64,000 nucleotides of DNA, from positions 5,347,501 to 5,411,500 of the forward strand of contig NZ_CP126980.1 of assembly GCF_030252345.1 (NCBI RefSeq), given 5' to 3'. This document shows, piece after piece, positions 16,247 through 32,900 of this stretch; position 1 is the stretch's first letter, and each line of letters opens with the position of its first letter. Source of the DNA: Actinoplanes oblitus (GTDB lineage: Bacteria; Actinomycetota; Actinomycetes; Mycobacteriales; Micromonosporaceae). Both the position numbers and the translations under genes were made by a program. Under the pieces are notes generated by a model. That model searched no databases. It had not been told where the DNA came from and was given only the letters and a program-made list of their open reading frames with translations.

Positions 16247-18355
16247 ATGCCCGGTGAAGCACCCAGCCTGACGTTCCCGCTGCCGTTCGTGCCCAGCCTG
16301 CTGCTGTGGAGCGACGACGGCAGCCGGCTCGTGGCCTGCGGGAGTTTCTGGTCGTTCGTCGACTTCGGGACGCCCGGGCTCGCCGTCGTCGACAGCGCGA
16401 CCGGCGCGGTCACCTGGCAGCTGACCGGCCTGAACTGCACCGCCGCTCAGGTCGCCGGCTCTCGTCTCGCGGTCTGTCAGTTCGTCAGCTCTCCGGGGGG
16501 CGGGGTCTTGGGCGAGGGCCGGGTGGCGGCGTTCGACCTGATGACCGGGCAACAACTGTGGCTCCATGACCAGCTCTTCGGCGCGGGGATCGCGGCCGAT
16601 CCGGGCGGGCGCTGGCTCGCGGTCACCGCCGCCGACCACTACGCGATCCTGGCGCTGGAGGACGGCACGGAGCTCAGCCGGGTCGTCCTGCGTCCGCTGC
16701 CGCGGTTCCGCCCGCTCATCAGCCCGACGGGCCTACATCTGGCGGTGGCGGACGCCACCCGGATGGTCATCGCCGACCTGCCGTCCGGCGCGATCCGGCA
16801 CGAGCTGCCCACGGCGGCGCCGACGATCACCGCGGACTTCGACGAGGCCGGCGAGACGCTGACCATGGTCTGCAGGGACGCCTCGGTGACCGTGGTGGAC
16901 GTGGCGTCGGGCCGGCCGGTCGGCCACGCCGTCCTGGCGGACGCGCACCTCCCCGCGGGCTCCGGTGACCTGGTCCTGCTGGCCGGCTGGCCGGTGGCAC
17001 TCAGCCCGGACCGGCGGGTCGTGGCCGTGACGGGGACGACCGGCACCGCCACCTTCGCGGCGCGGACCGGCGCGCGGATCGGCAGCACCCCGGGGCCCAC
17101 CCCGCTGGGGGCACGTACCGCCTACAGCCCGGACGCGCGCCTGCTGGCGACCACCAGGGTCACCACCCACCATCAGGTCATGACGGCGCCATCCGCGCAG
17201 GTGGTGCGGGAGCAGCGGCTCGACGCGAGAGCCGCCGCCACCTTCCACCGGTCCGGCCGGGTGGCCATCGGTTATCGGGCCGAAGGCCGGGGCATGCTCC
17301 AGATCGACGCGCCGGGCAACGGGCTGCTGCGGCAGGTCGCCGTGGCGCCGGGGACTCCGGTGCGCGGCGTCGACGTGACCCTCGCCGCGATGCCCGATGC
17401 TGTCGGCACATCGGGGACGGAGCTCCTGGTCAGCGCCTCGGACAGGATCGCCAGACTGCACACGGCCGCCTCGGGCGAGCTGCTGTTCGAACGCTCGCAT
17501 CCGGCACCGCTCACCGACATCGCCCTCCTGCGGGGAGGCGCGAGCTTCGTCACGGCCTGCACGGATGGCGGGGTACGGCTCTTCGACACCGTCACCGGCG
17601 CGAAGCGCTGGGGGTTGTCACACGCCTCGGCGGTGAACGCGCTCGCTGTCGACCCGGCTGGCGAGGTGGTCTTCAGCGCCGGCAGCGACAAGACCGTACG
17701 CGGCATCGAGGCGGCGACCGGTACCGAGCTGTGGCGGGTCACGCTCCCGCGGGGCGTCGCCCGGGTGGCGGTGAGCGCCGACGGCCGCTTCCTGCTGGTG
17801 GCCTGCGCCGACCGCACCGCGCGAGCGCTCGAGATCGCGGACGGGGCGGAGCGCTGGCAGGTCCCGCACGACGGCGCGATCAATGCGCTGGCGACCGGCG
17901 CGGCGACCGTCGCGACCGCCTGCGAGGACGGGTCGGTGCGGGCACTCGCGTGCGAGACCGGAGCAATCATCCGTACGGTCGGTCATGTGCGGGCCCCGAC
18001 TTCGGTGGCCTTCTCCCCGGACGGCCAGACCATGATCTCGGGGTCGCTCGACGGGGCCGTACTGGCGAGCTCGGTCCCGGAGCCGGACGCCGCGCCGGAA
18101 CGGCTGACGACCACGGCCACGCCGGTCACCCAGATCGCGCGAGGCGAGGGGGCGATGGTCGTGGTCACCGAGGACGGCACCGTCAGGATCATCGATGTGC
18201 GGCTACGGGCCGAACTCGCCCGCTTCTTCCACGACGCCGCGGTGCACGACGTCGCCGTGGACACCCGGAACGGCCTGCTGGTGACCGGGGCCGCTGACGG
18301 GGTCGTCCGCGTCTGGGAATGGCCGGCGACCGACCGGACCGAGGGCATGTCGTGA
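16247..18355 (+). CDS. WD40/PQQ-like beta-propeller repeat protein
   Basis: 702 aa built from repeated four-strand blades. Examples are DGGVRLFDTVTGAKRWGLSH, SDKTVRGIEAATGTELWRV, DRTARALEIADGAERWQV, EDGSVRALACETG and the last blade ADGVVRVWEWPA. About 12-14 blades fit, that is, one or two propellers. No signal peptide, kinase or protease domain is fused to it. Such proteins act as interaction platforms. The ATG at 16247 has GGGCGGGG upstream; a GTG at 16226 that overlaps the tiny ORF is an alternative. It is the last gene of the unknown operon. The 182 bases after it separate it from a convergent gene and hold nothing recognised. Confidence 0.85.
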   Translation: MPGEAPSLTFPLPFVPSLLLWSDDGSRLVACGSFWSFVDFGTPGLAVVDSATGAVTWQLTGLNCTAAQVAGSRLAVCQFVSSPGGGVLGEGRVAAFDLMTGQQLWLHDQLFGAGIAADPGGRWLAVTAADHYAILALEDGTELSRVVLRPLPRFRPLISPTGLHLAVADATRMVIADLPSGAIRHELPTAAPTITADFDEAGETLTMVCRDASVTVVDVASGRPVGHAVLADAHLPAGSGDLVLLAGWPVALSPDRRVVAVTGTTGTATFAARTGARIGSTPGPTPLGARTAYSPDARLLATTRVTTHHQVMTAPSAQVVREQRLDARAAATFHRSGRVAIGYRAEGRGMLQIDAPGNGLLRQVAVAPGTPVRGVDVTLAAMPDAVGTSGTELLVSASDRIARLHTAASGELLFERSHPAPLTDIALLRGGASFVTACTDGGVRLFDTVTGAKRWGLSHASAVNALAVDPAGEVVFSAGSDKTVRGIEAATGTELWRVTLPRGVARVAVSADGRFLLVACADRTARALEIADGAERWQVPHDGAINALATGAATVATACEDGSVRALACETGAIIRTVGHVRAPTSVAFSPDGQTMISGSLDGAVLASSVPEPDAAPERLTTTATPVTQIARGEGAMVVVTEDGTVRIIDVRLRAELARFFHDAAVHDVAVDTRNGLLVTGAADGVVRVWEWPATDRTEGMS

Positions 18356-18537
18356 TGCCGGGCAGCGCCGCCCCCTCCGCGCCAGTGATCCTGCGGTGGA
18401 TGCCCGTCAGGCTCGCACCATGACGGACCGGCGTCGTGGGTGCGTGGCTGCTGGCGGCCGGGCCGTTCGAGGTGGCGCGGTGTCGCTCGGGTGGGTCTCC
18501 GATCAGGATCCGCGGGAACGCGGCGGGAAACGTGGCT

Positions 18538-20097
18538 TCACGCTGGATCGGGTCCCTGGATCACCGCTCGGACGCCGATCGCGGCGAGCCAGGCGATCAG
18601 CGCCGGGTCGTCGGCACGCTCGGCGCTGGCGCCCACGTGCCCGTCGGGACGGACCACCAGCAGGCCCTGTCCGGGCGTGCCGCTGAGCCGCCGGACATGC
18701 ACTGTCCCCCTGTCCGCGGTGACCGCCGGCGCGTCCCGGTCGAGCAGCAGGTGCACACCGGGGACGGCGGTCAGCTCATGCAGCCGCATCGGGGTGCCGT
18801 CCACGGTGACCGGCTGCTCCGGCAGCCGGTCACCCGGCATCGGAGCGCCAGGCCGGTGGGGCGCGGCGCGGGACAATGAACCGGCCCGGTAACTCAGGTC
18901 GAGCTGTCCCAGCATCCGCACCGCGCCGCTGATCAGGCGGCGCCGGCGCAGCACCGCCGGAATCAGCGGCGCGCCCAGCGGCAACAGCACGCCCCGGACG
19001 AAGCCGGACACCGGGTCGGTACCGGACTCGGCTCGGAAGATCAGGTTCGTCAGCCGGCGCGCGCGCAGCGCCGCCGGACGGCGTTCGTCGGTGTACGAGT
19101 CGAGCAGGTCGTCCGGCTGGCTGCTGTACGGCTCCAGCGCCAGCTTCCAGCCCAGGTTGATCGCGTCCTGGATGCCGATGTTCATGCCCAGCCCGCCGGC
19201 CGGTGAGTGCACGTGGGCCGCGTCGCCGGCCAGGAACAACGGTCCGTTCCGGTACGTCCGCGCGACGCCGTGCCGCAGCCGTAGCCGGGTGGACCAGGCG
19301 ACGGCCGTGACCCGGACCGGGATCTGGGACCGGTCCAGCAACGCCTGCAACTCGGCCCGGTCCGGTGGCGGCCCGACGCGTGCCTCGGCACCGAGCGGTC
19401 CGCTGACCGGCCGGGTGGTCAGCAGTCGCCAGGGCGCCCGCTCACCGAGTGGGAAGAGGAAGGACAGGCCGTACCGGCCGGCGTGGACGTGCACCAGCCC
19501 GGGTGGGAGGTCGCCGCTCAGGGTCACGTCGGCGAGCAGGATCTCCTGCCGGTAGCCGGTCTCCCGCCGGGCCAGGCCGGCCAGCCGGCGTACCGTGCTG
19601 GCCCGGCCGTCGCAGCCGGCGATCGCCCGGCAGCGCACCTGGCTGTTCTCGCCGGCCGCGCACAGCACCGCCGCCGGTCCGTCGCCGGTGCCGGGGCCAC
19701 CGTCGACGAGCTCGGTGCCGTGCTCCACCGCGACGCCACGGCCGGCCAGGGCGGCGGCGAGCACCGCCTCGAGGTGGGCTTGCCGCACCAGCGTGAGATG
19801 CGGGTACCGGGTGTCGTCGAGGCCCAGATCGGCCAGGTGAGCCGGTACCACAACGGTCCCGGCGTGCAGGCTGGCCCGCGGGGCGGTGTCGGCACCGGCC
19901 AGGATGGCGTCCACCACACCGAGCGGCCGGAGCACCTCCAGAGTGCGCGGATGCACGATCAGCGCGCGGGACGGCCGGGACAGCCACGGCCGGCGTTCCA
20001 CCACGCGCACGCTCGCGCCCAGGGCATGCGCCTGCAACGCCAGGGTCAGCCCCACCGGACCGGCACCGGCGACCAGTACGTCGACCGGCCCGTTCAT
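18538..20097 (-). CDS. FAD-dependent aromatic-type monooxygenase (group A)
   Basis: 519 aa. The N-terminal dinucleotide site is VLVAGAGPVGLTLALQA, the DG motif is GCDGRASTVRRLAG and the FAD ribityl site is LAGDAAHVHSPAGGLGMN. Together these define PHBH/phenol-hydroxylase-like flavoproteins that hydroxylate or epoxidise using NAD(P)H and O2. The C-terminal ~100 residues resemble the thioredoxin-like tail of the longer members. The start overlaps the stop of the upstream gene (TGATG), so the pair is coupled. Its position beside the megasynthase locus suggests a tailoring role, but it is separated from that operon by the convergent PPTase, so this is inference. Confidence 0.88.
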   Translation of the reverse strand: MNGPVDVLVAGAGPVGLTLALQAHALGASVRVVERRPWLSRPSRALIVHPRTLEVLRPLGVVDAILAGADTAPRASLHAGTVVVPAHLADLGLDDTRYPHLTLVRQAHLEAVLAAALAGRGVAVEHGTELVDGGPGTGDGPAAVLCAAGENSQVRCRAIAGCDGRASTVRRLAGLARRETGYRQEILLADVTLSGDLPPGLVHVHAGRYGLSFLFPLGERAPWRLLTTRPVSGPLGAEARVGPPPDRAELQALLDRSQIPVRVTAVAWSTRLRLRHGVARTYRNGPLFLAGDAAHVHSPAGGLGMNIGIQDAINLGWKLALEPYSSQPDDLLDSYTDERRPAALRARRLTNLIFRAESGTDPVSGFVRGVLLPLGAPLIPAVLRRRRLISGAVRMLGQLDLSYRAGSLSRAAPHRPGAPMPGDRLPEQPVTVDGTPMRLHELTAVPGVHLLLDRDAPAVTADRGTVHVRRLSGTPGQGLLVVRPDGHVGASAERADDPALIAWLAAIGVRAVIQGPDPA

Positions 20098-20657
20098 CAC
20101 GCCGCGACCGGGCACCACCACGCGGCTCCGGCGCCGGTTGTGGCGGCGACCCAGGCCGGGGTGCGCTCCAGCACGTCCGCCCGGGTGAGACCCGGAATGA
20201 CCCGGTAGTCGATCGAGGCACGATGGCTGACCAGTGCCAGCACCCACCACAGCGCACGGGCGTACCCGGCGGCCGACTCGGCGCCGTCCCACTCGTACAG
20301 CCCGCGATAGACGTCGTGCTCGTCGTGGGCCAGCCACAGCTTCGACACGAAGCCGGGGAAGCCGACGAACAGCGGCGTGTTGAGGATGCTCTCGGCACGG
20401 AACAGGGCGTGTCCGCGCCCGTGGACACCCCGCAGCCGGAACTCGACCACGAGCACGCACGGATCCCGCGGCGCGGGCCGGTCCACCACCGTGTCGCGGT
20501 AGATCCGGGCCGTCGTGCCGTCGCCGAACGACAGCCGGCGGCCCACCCGGTCACGCGGCAGATGTACCCGCCGCCGGGCCAGCAGTGCGGCGGTCACCCC
20601 GGCACAGCGGGCGACGGCCCACCCGGCCGCGGGCAGCGACAATGGGCGATCTCGCAT
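20097..20657 (-). CDS. Uncharacterised protein coupled to flavin monooxygenase
   Basis: 186 aa, with the ATG at 20657 preceded by a textbook GGAGGTCGCC site. I do not recognise the family with certainty. The core (LVVEFRLRGVHG, then SILNTPLFVGFPGFVSKLWL, DVYRGLYEWDGAE) alternates strands and helices with a central Gly-Phe-Pro-Gly turn, which resembles small ferredoxin-like alpha/beta-barrel proteins such as antibiotic-biosynthesis monooxygenase-type folds. No cofactor site is evident. It is translationally coupled to the monooxygenase and divergent from the PPTase, with 86 bases of shared promoter region between. Confidence 0.6.
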   Translation of the reverse strand: MRDRPLSLPAAGWAVARCAGVTAALLARRRVHLPRDRVGRRLSFGDGTTARIYRDTVVDRPAPRDPCVLVVEFRLRGVHGRGHALFRAESILNTPLFVGFPGFVSKLWLAHDEHDVYRGLYEWDGAESAAGYARALWWVLALVSHRASIDYRVIPGLTRADVLERTPAWVAATTGAGAAWWCPVAA

Positions 20658-21442
20658 GGCGACCTCCTTCCATTTCATCCTGGTCCGGCCCCGCGCCGTC
20701 CCGGCAGGGCCGGACGGCCGCGGCGCCCGGGCAGAATGGGGTCATGGAGGCTCCGCGCTGGCTGGCCGTGGGTGAGGCCGACCTGCCGTCCGGCACCGCC
20801 TGGCTGACCGGGGCCGAGCAGGCCCGGGCCGCCGGGCTGCGGTTCCGCAAGCGGCACGACGAGTTCCTGCTGCGCCGCCTGGCCGCCAAGCACGCGGTCG
20901 CCGCGATCCTGGGCCGGCCGGCCGATCCGGCGACCCTGGCCACCATCGAGGTCGGCAACGCGCCCAGCGGCGCGCCGCTGGTTCACGTCGACGGTGTGCC
21001 GTCCGGGCTCGACGTGTCGATCTCGGACCGGGCCGGCTGGGCGATCTGCCTGGCCGGGCCCGGCGTGGGCTGCGATCTGGAGCTGGTCGAGCCGCGCACC
21101 CCCGGGTTCGTCCGGGACTTCCTGACCGAGGCCGAACAGCGGCTGGTCACCGGTCTGCCGCCGGGTGACGCGCGGGACGCGGTGGCCAACCTGATCTGGT
21201 CGGCCAAGGAGAGCGCGCTCAAGGTTCTCCGGACCGGCCTGCGCCGCGACACCCGCGAGGTCGAGGTCACGGTGCCGGGTCCGCCGGGTGCCGGGTGGGC
21301 GCCGATTTCGGTACGCGAGAGCGGCGGTGCCACCTTCCCCGGCTGGTGTCGCCGCTCCGGCTCGTTCCTGATCACCGTGGTCGGCAGGGAACCGGCTCCA
21401 CCACCGATCGCCCTGGCCGGCCCGGATCCGCTGGCCGGCGCC

Positions 21443-26974
<5,532 letters not shown>

Positions 26975-26988
26975 GGCACCAGGTCTCC

Positions 26989-29900
26989 TCAGCCTCGGCG
27001 CAGGATCGATCGGATCGGGGCGATCACCTGCTCGGGCGGGGTGTCCGGCAGCGGTACCGACCGGTAGCCGCGTACCGCCAGGACGACCGTGTCGCCGTCG
27101 ACCACCCGGGCGTCGAACCCACCGGTCCCGTCCGGTGCGACGACGGCCAGCAGTCCGGCCCGTTCGGCCGGCGCGGCGCCGAGCCGCAGCGTGTCGAGGT
27201 GCCGCGGCAGGGCCAGCCGGCCCTCATGGCCGGCTTCGACCAGCCCGGCCGTCTGGAAGCAGAGCTCCAGCAGCCGGGCGGCGGTCAGCGTCGGCTCGCC
27301 GGTCGCCGCCGGCAGGTCGGCGGCGTACCGGGCGGCCGCGCCGTCGCCGACCGGCCAGGCCGCCTCGACCACCTGGTAGGCGGGGCCGTGGAAGTAGAGC
27401 CGATAGACGTCGGCCGGGGTGAGTGTCGCGGCGTCACCGGGTTCCGGTACCGCGGCCGGCGCCTGCTCCGCGTCCGGCGGCTCGGCGGCCAGCCGGATCG
27501 TGCCGGTGAAGTGGACGGTGCGCTGTGGCCGGTCGGCGCCGGGCAAGGTGCGTTCGGTGGTCAGCCGGCACTCGGCGGCCAGCCCGGCGCCGTCCGGGCG
27601 CACCAGCGCGGTGACGGTCAGCGTGCGCGGCTCGTCCCGGTGGAACTTGACCGGGGCCAGGAAGTCCACGTCGGCCGCGCCGGTGACGTGCGCGCCGGGC
27701 ACCAGCAGCCGGGCGGCCTCGGCGAACGCCTCGATGCCCATCACGCCGGGCAGCACCGGCACGCCGTCGATCCGGTGGTGGTCCAGGAACGGCACCTGGA
27801 CCGGGTCCAGGGTGCTTTCCACGACCAGGCCGTCGTGGAGGCCGAACCGGGCCACCCGGCCGGCGAACGCACCACCGGACGGCCAGGCGGCCGGGTCGAC
27901 GCCGCCGCTGTCGTGCGGCTCACCGGCGAGGGCACCGAGCGCGCCGGCGACGAGCACCTCGCGGTCGGGCACGCCGGTGGCCAGCTCGCGCCGGATCCAG
28001 GCGACGCCGGCCTCGGCCGGCAGCATCTCCACCCCGGCCTGCGCCATCATCGCCGGGATCGAGCCGCGGGTGGCCATGCCGATGTCGCCCCAGGCGGTCC
28101 AGTCGACAGCGCACACCCGGGTGTCCGGCCGGGTCCGCCGCAGACTGCTGAGGATCTTGCATTGCAGGTCGTTGGCGGCGCTGTAGTCGGTCTGCCCGGC
28201 GTTGCCGAACCGGCCGGCGATCGAGCTGAACGCGATCACGGTGCCCAGCGGCACCCCGTCCAGGGCGCGCAGCACGGCGTGCAGGCCGTCCGCCTTGACG
28301 CCGAGGACCAGGCCGAACTCGTTCGGCTCCTTGTCCGGGAGCAGGTGGCTGATCTCCACTCCGGCCGCGTGCAGCAGCACGTCGACGCGGTCGTGCTGCT
28401 CGCGGACCGCGGTCAGGGCCCGCCGGACGGCGTCCGGGTCGGTCAGGTCGACCTGGTGGTAGTGGGCGGTGCCGCCGGCCCGCTCGATCGCCTGGATCGC
28501 GGTCAGCGCCGCCTGCCGGCGTTCCAGGTGGGCCAGTTCGCGTTCGATCCGGGCCGGGGTGGGCCGGTCGCCGTGCTCGCGCATCCGGGCGGCCAGTTCG
28601 GTCTTGAGAGCGTCGCGGTTCTCGGTGTACCGGCGCAGGTCCGCGTCGGCCGGGTCGGGTTCCGGGGTCAGGTCGAGCAGGTGGAAGGTGCCCCGGCAGG
28701 CGGCGGCCAGGTCGGCGGTGATCGCCGAGACGATGCTGCCGGCCGCCCCGGTGATCACGAAGACCTGGTCCGGGCCGAGCGCGCCGTCGCCCGCCGGGAA
28801 CGGCCGCTCGGCCAGGCCGACACCCCAGCGGTGCCCGTCCGCGTAGCCGACCTCGACGCAGCCGGGATCGCCGAGCGTCTCCTCGATCAGCCGGGTGGCC
28901 AGCGCGGCCGGGTCCGGTCCGGTGCCGAAGTCGACGGCCTTCACCAGAGCGTCCGGCCGTTCCCGCCGGTAGGCCTTGGCGAACCCGGTGACCGCACCGC
29001 CGAGCGGGCAGGTCGCCCCGGCCTCGTGATAGCCGTGGTAACCGCCCAGCCGGGTACCGGTGACCAGGAACGGGCTGTGCTCGTAGCAGCGGCGCATGGT
29101 GGTGTGCAGGGCACGGACCCGGGTCTGCAGGGCGGCGTGCCAGCCGTCGGCGTCAAGCTGGTCCAGCGGGCCCTCGTCGTCGAGCCCGGCCAGCCAGTAC
29201 ACGCCGTGCACCGGACCGGCGGCGAGGAAGTCGTCCTGGCCGTGATCCGGCTCGCCGGGGCGCAGCATCAGCACCTCGGCGCCGTGCTCGCGCAGCTCGG
29301 CGGCGAGCGCCTCGCCGGTACCGGCGCTGTCCGGCATGACCAGGATGCGGGTGCCGCCGTCCAGGACCACGCCGGTCGGCAGGCAGCCGGCCAGCTCGGG
29401 GCGCAGTGCCGGGACCGGTACCCGCCGGGTGATCCGGTCGGTCGCCGTCAGGCTGCCGGTGACCGTGGGAGCCGGCGCCAGGTCGCCGGTGGTTGCCGGG
29501 GCCGGCAACTCGGCCGGCGCGACCGCCGGCGTGGCGTCGAGCCGCTCCCGGACCCAGCCGATCACGTGGGTGAGGGTCGGGAAGTCACGCAGCCGCAACG
29601 CGTCGTCGCGGGCCACCCCGAACCGCTCCCGCACCGCGGCGAACACCTCGGCCTGCTTCACCGTGTCGACACCCAGGTCCGCCTCCAGGTCCAGGTCCAG
29701 ATCGAGCAGGTCGGACGGATAACCGGTCAGCCGCGACACGATCCCCACCACGGCCTCGGTGATCTCGTCGGGGGCGGCGGTGGTCGTACCGTCGAACGGG
29801 CTGACCTCGGCGGGAGGCGGCGCGGCTGCCGCGGCCGCGGCCGCGACCGGGGCGGCGGCCGCGGTCTTCTCCCGGACCCAGCCGATCACGTGGGTGAGGG

Positions 29901-32900
29901 TCGGGAAGTCACGCAGCCGCAACGCGTCCTCGCGGGCCACCCCGAACCGCTCCCGCACCGCCGCGAACACCTCGGCCTGCTTCACCGTGTCGACACCCAG
30001 GTCCGCCTCCAGGTCCAGGTCCAGATCGAGCAGGTCGGACGGATAACCGGTCAGCTGCGACACGATCCCCACCACGGCCTCGGTGATCTCGTCGGACGTG
30101 GTGACCGGCTCGACGGGCGCGGCGGGCGGGATCGGGGCGGGTTCCGGAACGGACACCGGGGCCGGCGGCTGCGGCCGGACGACGGCCGGGGCGGCCGCCG
30201 GGGCGGTGTCGGCGATCCGCAGCCGGCGTTGGACGACCTCCAGGTCCGTCGCTCCCCCGCTGAGCCCGGCCAGCCAGCGCTGCCAGGCCGCCGGGTCGGT
30301 GATCCGGTAGGCGTATCCCAGCTCCCGCGGCGACCGGTGCTGCCCGTCCGCCGGCGGCGTCCAGCGCAGCAGCGACATCGCGATCTGCGAGCCGAACCCG
30401 GCGGCCAGGCGCAGCGCGTAGCGCACCGGGTAGGCCCCTCCGGTGGACAGGTTGAGCCGCCCCAGCTCCGGGTCGGGTTCCTTGAAGTTCGGCACCGGCG
30501 GAACCAGGCCGGTCTCCAGCGCCTTGATCGCGACGACGTCCTCGATCCCGGCGCCCATCGCGTGCCCGGTGAAGCCCTTGGTGTTCGTGATGACCACCGC
30601 GTCGGCGTCGGCGCCGAACACCCGGCGCAGCGCGTTGATCTCGGCGGCCGCGCTGCCGCCGCGGGCCGGCGTGTACGTCTCGTGCGAGACGAACGCGGTG
30701 GCCGGCGCGATCGCGTGCCGGTCCACCCCGCGCGCCTCGGCCTGGCGGATCAGCTGCTCCATGACCTGGCCGATGTGGTCGACGTCGAGCCGGGTGCCGT
30801 GGAAGGCGCTGTTCGCGGTGACCGCGCCGAGCACCTCGCAGATCGGTTGCAGGCCACGCTCGCGGGCCGCGGCGGCGGACTCGACCACGAACGCGGCAGC
30901 GCCCATCCCGACGATCATGCCGTGCCGGCGCCTGTCGAACGGCATCGCGGCCTCCTCCACCACGTCGTCGGTGGCGGCCGCGCCGGAGGCCAGGAAGCCG
31001 GAACCCAGCCAGGGCAGCAGGGTGTCGGTGGTGGCGTCGTCGGCCGAGATGACCACGACCCGGCGGCACCGGCCGGCCCGGATCCAGTCCTCGGCCAGCG
31101 CGACCGCCTGGGTGGTGCTGGCGCAGGCCGCGTTGATCTGGGTGTTCGGCCCGCGCGCCCCGATGATCTCGGCGAACTGCGCGTGGCCCATCGACAGGAT
31201 GCGGAACAGGAAGCGCCGGTCGAAGGTGTATCCGTCGCTGTCCAGCAGGTGGCGCAGCTCGCGGATGCGGCGGTCGGTCTCCGCCGCGGCCGGTTCGTCG
31301 CCGCGGATCCGGGCACGCACCGCCTCCAGCGCCGCGAGCTGATCGCGGCGGCTGCGGTCGGTGTAGTACCGCTCCAGGTCCCGGGCGAAGTTGTCCAGCC
31401 CCGGGAACGCGGACGCGAAGATCACGCCGGTGTCGTCGCGCAGCGACTCGGGCAGCCCCCAGCGGTCCGGCAGGCGGGTGCCGAGCGTGCTGGTCTTGTA
31501 GTGCATGACCAGCGGGATCCCGGCGTCGCGCAGGGCGTCGAAGCCGGCCCCGACGGCCAGCTTGGTGCCCCGGTCCAGGGCTGCTTCGCGGGCCGGGTCG
31601 ACGCCGAACTCGGTGACGATGTCGACGTGGGCGCCGCGACCGGCGAGTTTGATGACGTCGGCCTCGCTGTCGATCGGGACGAAGGTGGGGTCGCCGGCGG
31701 CCGGTTTGACCAGCCGGGTGATGTGCCGGTCCACCATGGCCCGGCGCAGGCCGTGCGGGATGGTGTCGATGAACTGCTGGCCGGCCAGGATCCGGGCGAG
31801 GTTCTCGTCGTCGAAGACGCGCGGCACGCCGGGCAGGCCGAGCGCGGCCCCGGTGACCACCACCGGGTCGGTGCCGGCCGGGGCGGGTGTGCCGCCGGCC
31901 GGGGAGGTGGCGCCGGAGTAGACACGCAGGCCGCGTTCGATCGCGTCGGCGAAGAGGTGGCCCAGCTCGGTGTAGCGGTCGGTGGTCATGGTGGTCCCTC
32001 CGGTGGTGGCCGGGCTGATCTCGGAGGTGGTGGTCGTCGCGACGGCGGCGACCGGGGCGGCGGGCTGGATCTCGCCGAAACCGAGGCCCGCCGCGTAGAG
32101 GCCGCAGAGCGCCTGGTTGAACGAGGCGATGTCGCCGGTCTTGGGGTGGTTGGTGTACAGGCTGAGCACGTCGTCGCCGAGCACGTCGGCGGTGAAGCCC
32201 TGCAACGCCTTCTTCGGGCCGACCTCGACGAAGATCCGGGCGCCGGCCGCGTACAGGGTGCGCAGGCCGCTGACGAACTGCACCGGGGAGGCGACCTGGC
32301 GGCCGAGCAGCTCGACGATCGTCTCGGGGGTCGCCGCGGGCGGGTAGAAGTCGCCGGTCACGTTGGAGACGATCGGCAGGGCCGGCGGGCGCACGTCCAG
32401 GCGGCGCAGCACCGCGGTCAGCGGCTCGCTGACCGGGGCCACGATCGCGGTGTGGAAGGCATGGCTGACCGGGATCCGGTCGGCGGACAGCCCGGCGGCC
32501 CGGAAGGCGTCGACGGCCCGGTTCACCGCGTCGGTGGCGCCGCCGATCACCGCCTGGCTGGTGCTGTTGAGGTTGGCGATCACCACGTAGCCGTCGGTCG
32601 CGGTCACCACTCGTTCGATCTCGTCGAGCGGGGCGGTGACGGCGGCCATCGCGCCGTTGTCGGCCATGGCCAGTCCGGCCATCCCCCGGCCCCGGGCGCT
32701 GACCGCCTCCAGGGCGGCGTCGAACGACAGCACGCCGGCGGCGACCAGCGCGCCGTACTCGCCGAGGCTGTGGCCGATCACCAGGTCGGGGCGTACGCCG
32801 TAGGCGGCGAGCAGCCGGGTCAGCGCCAGGTCGGTGGCCAGCACCGCGGGCTGGGTGATCTCGGTCTGCATGAGCTGGCGTGCCAGCCGCTGGGTGGTGC

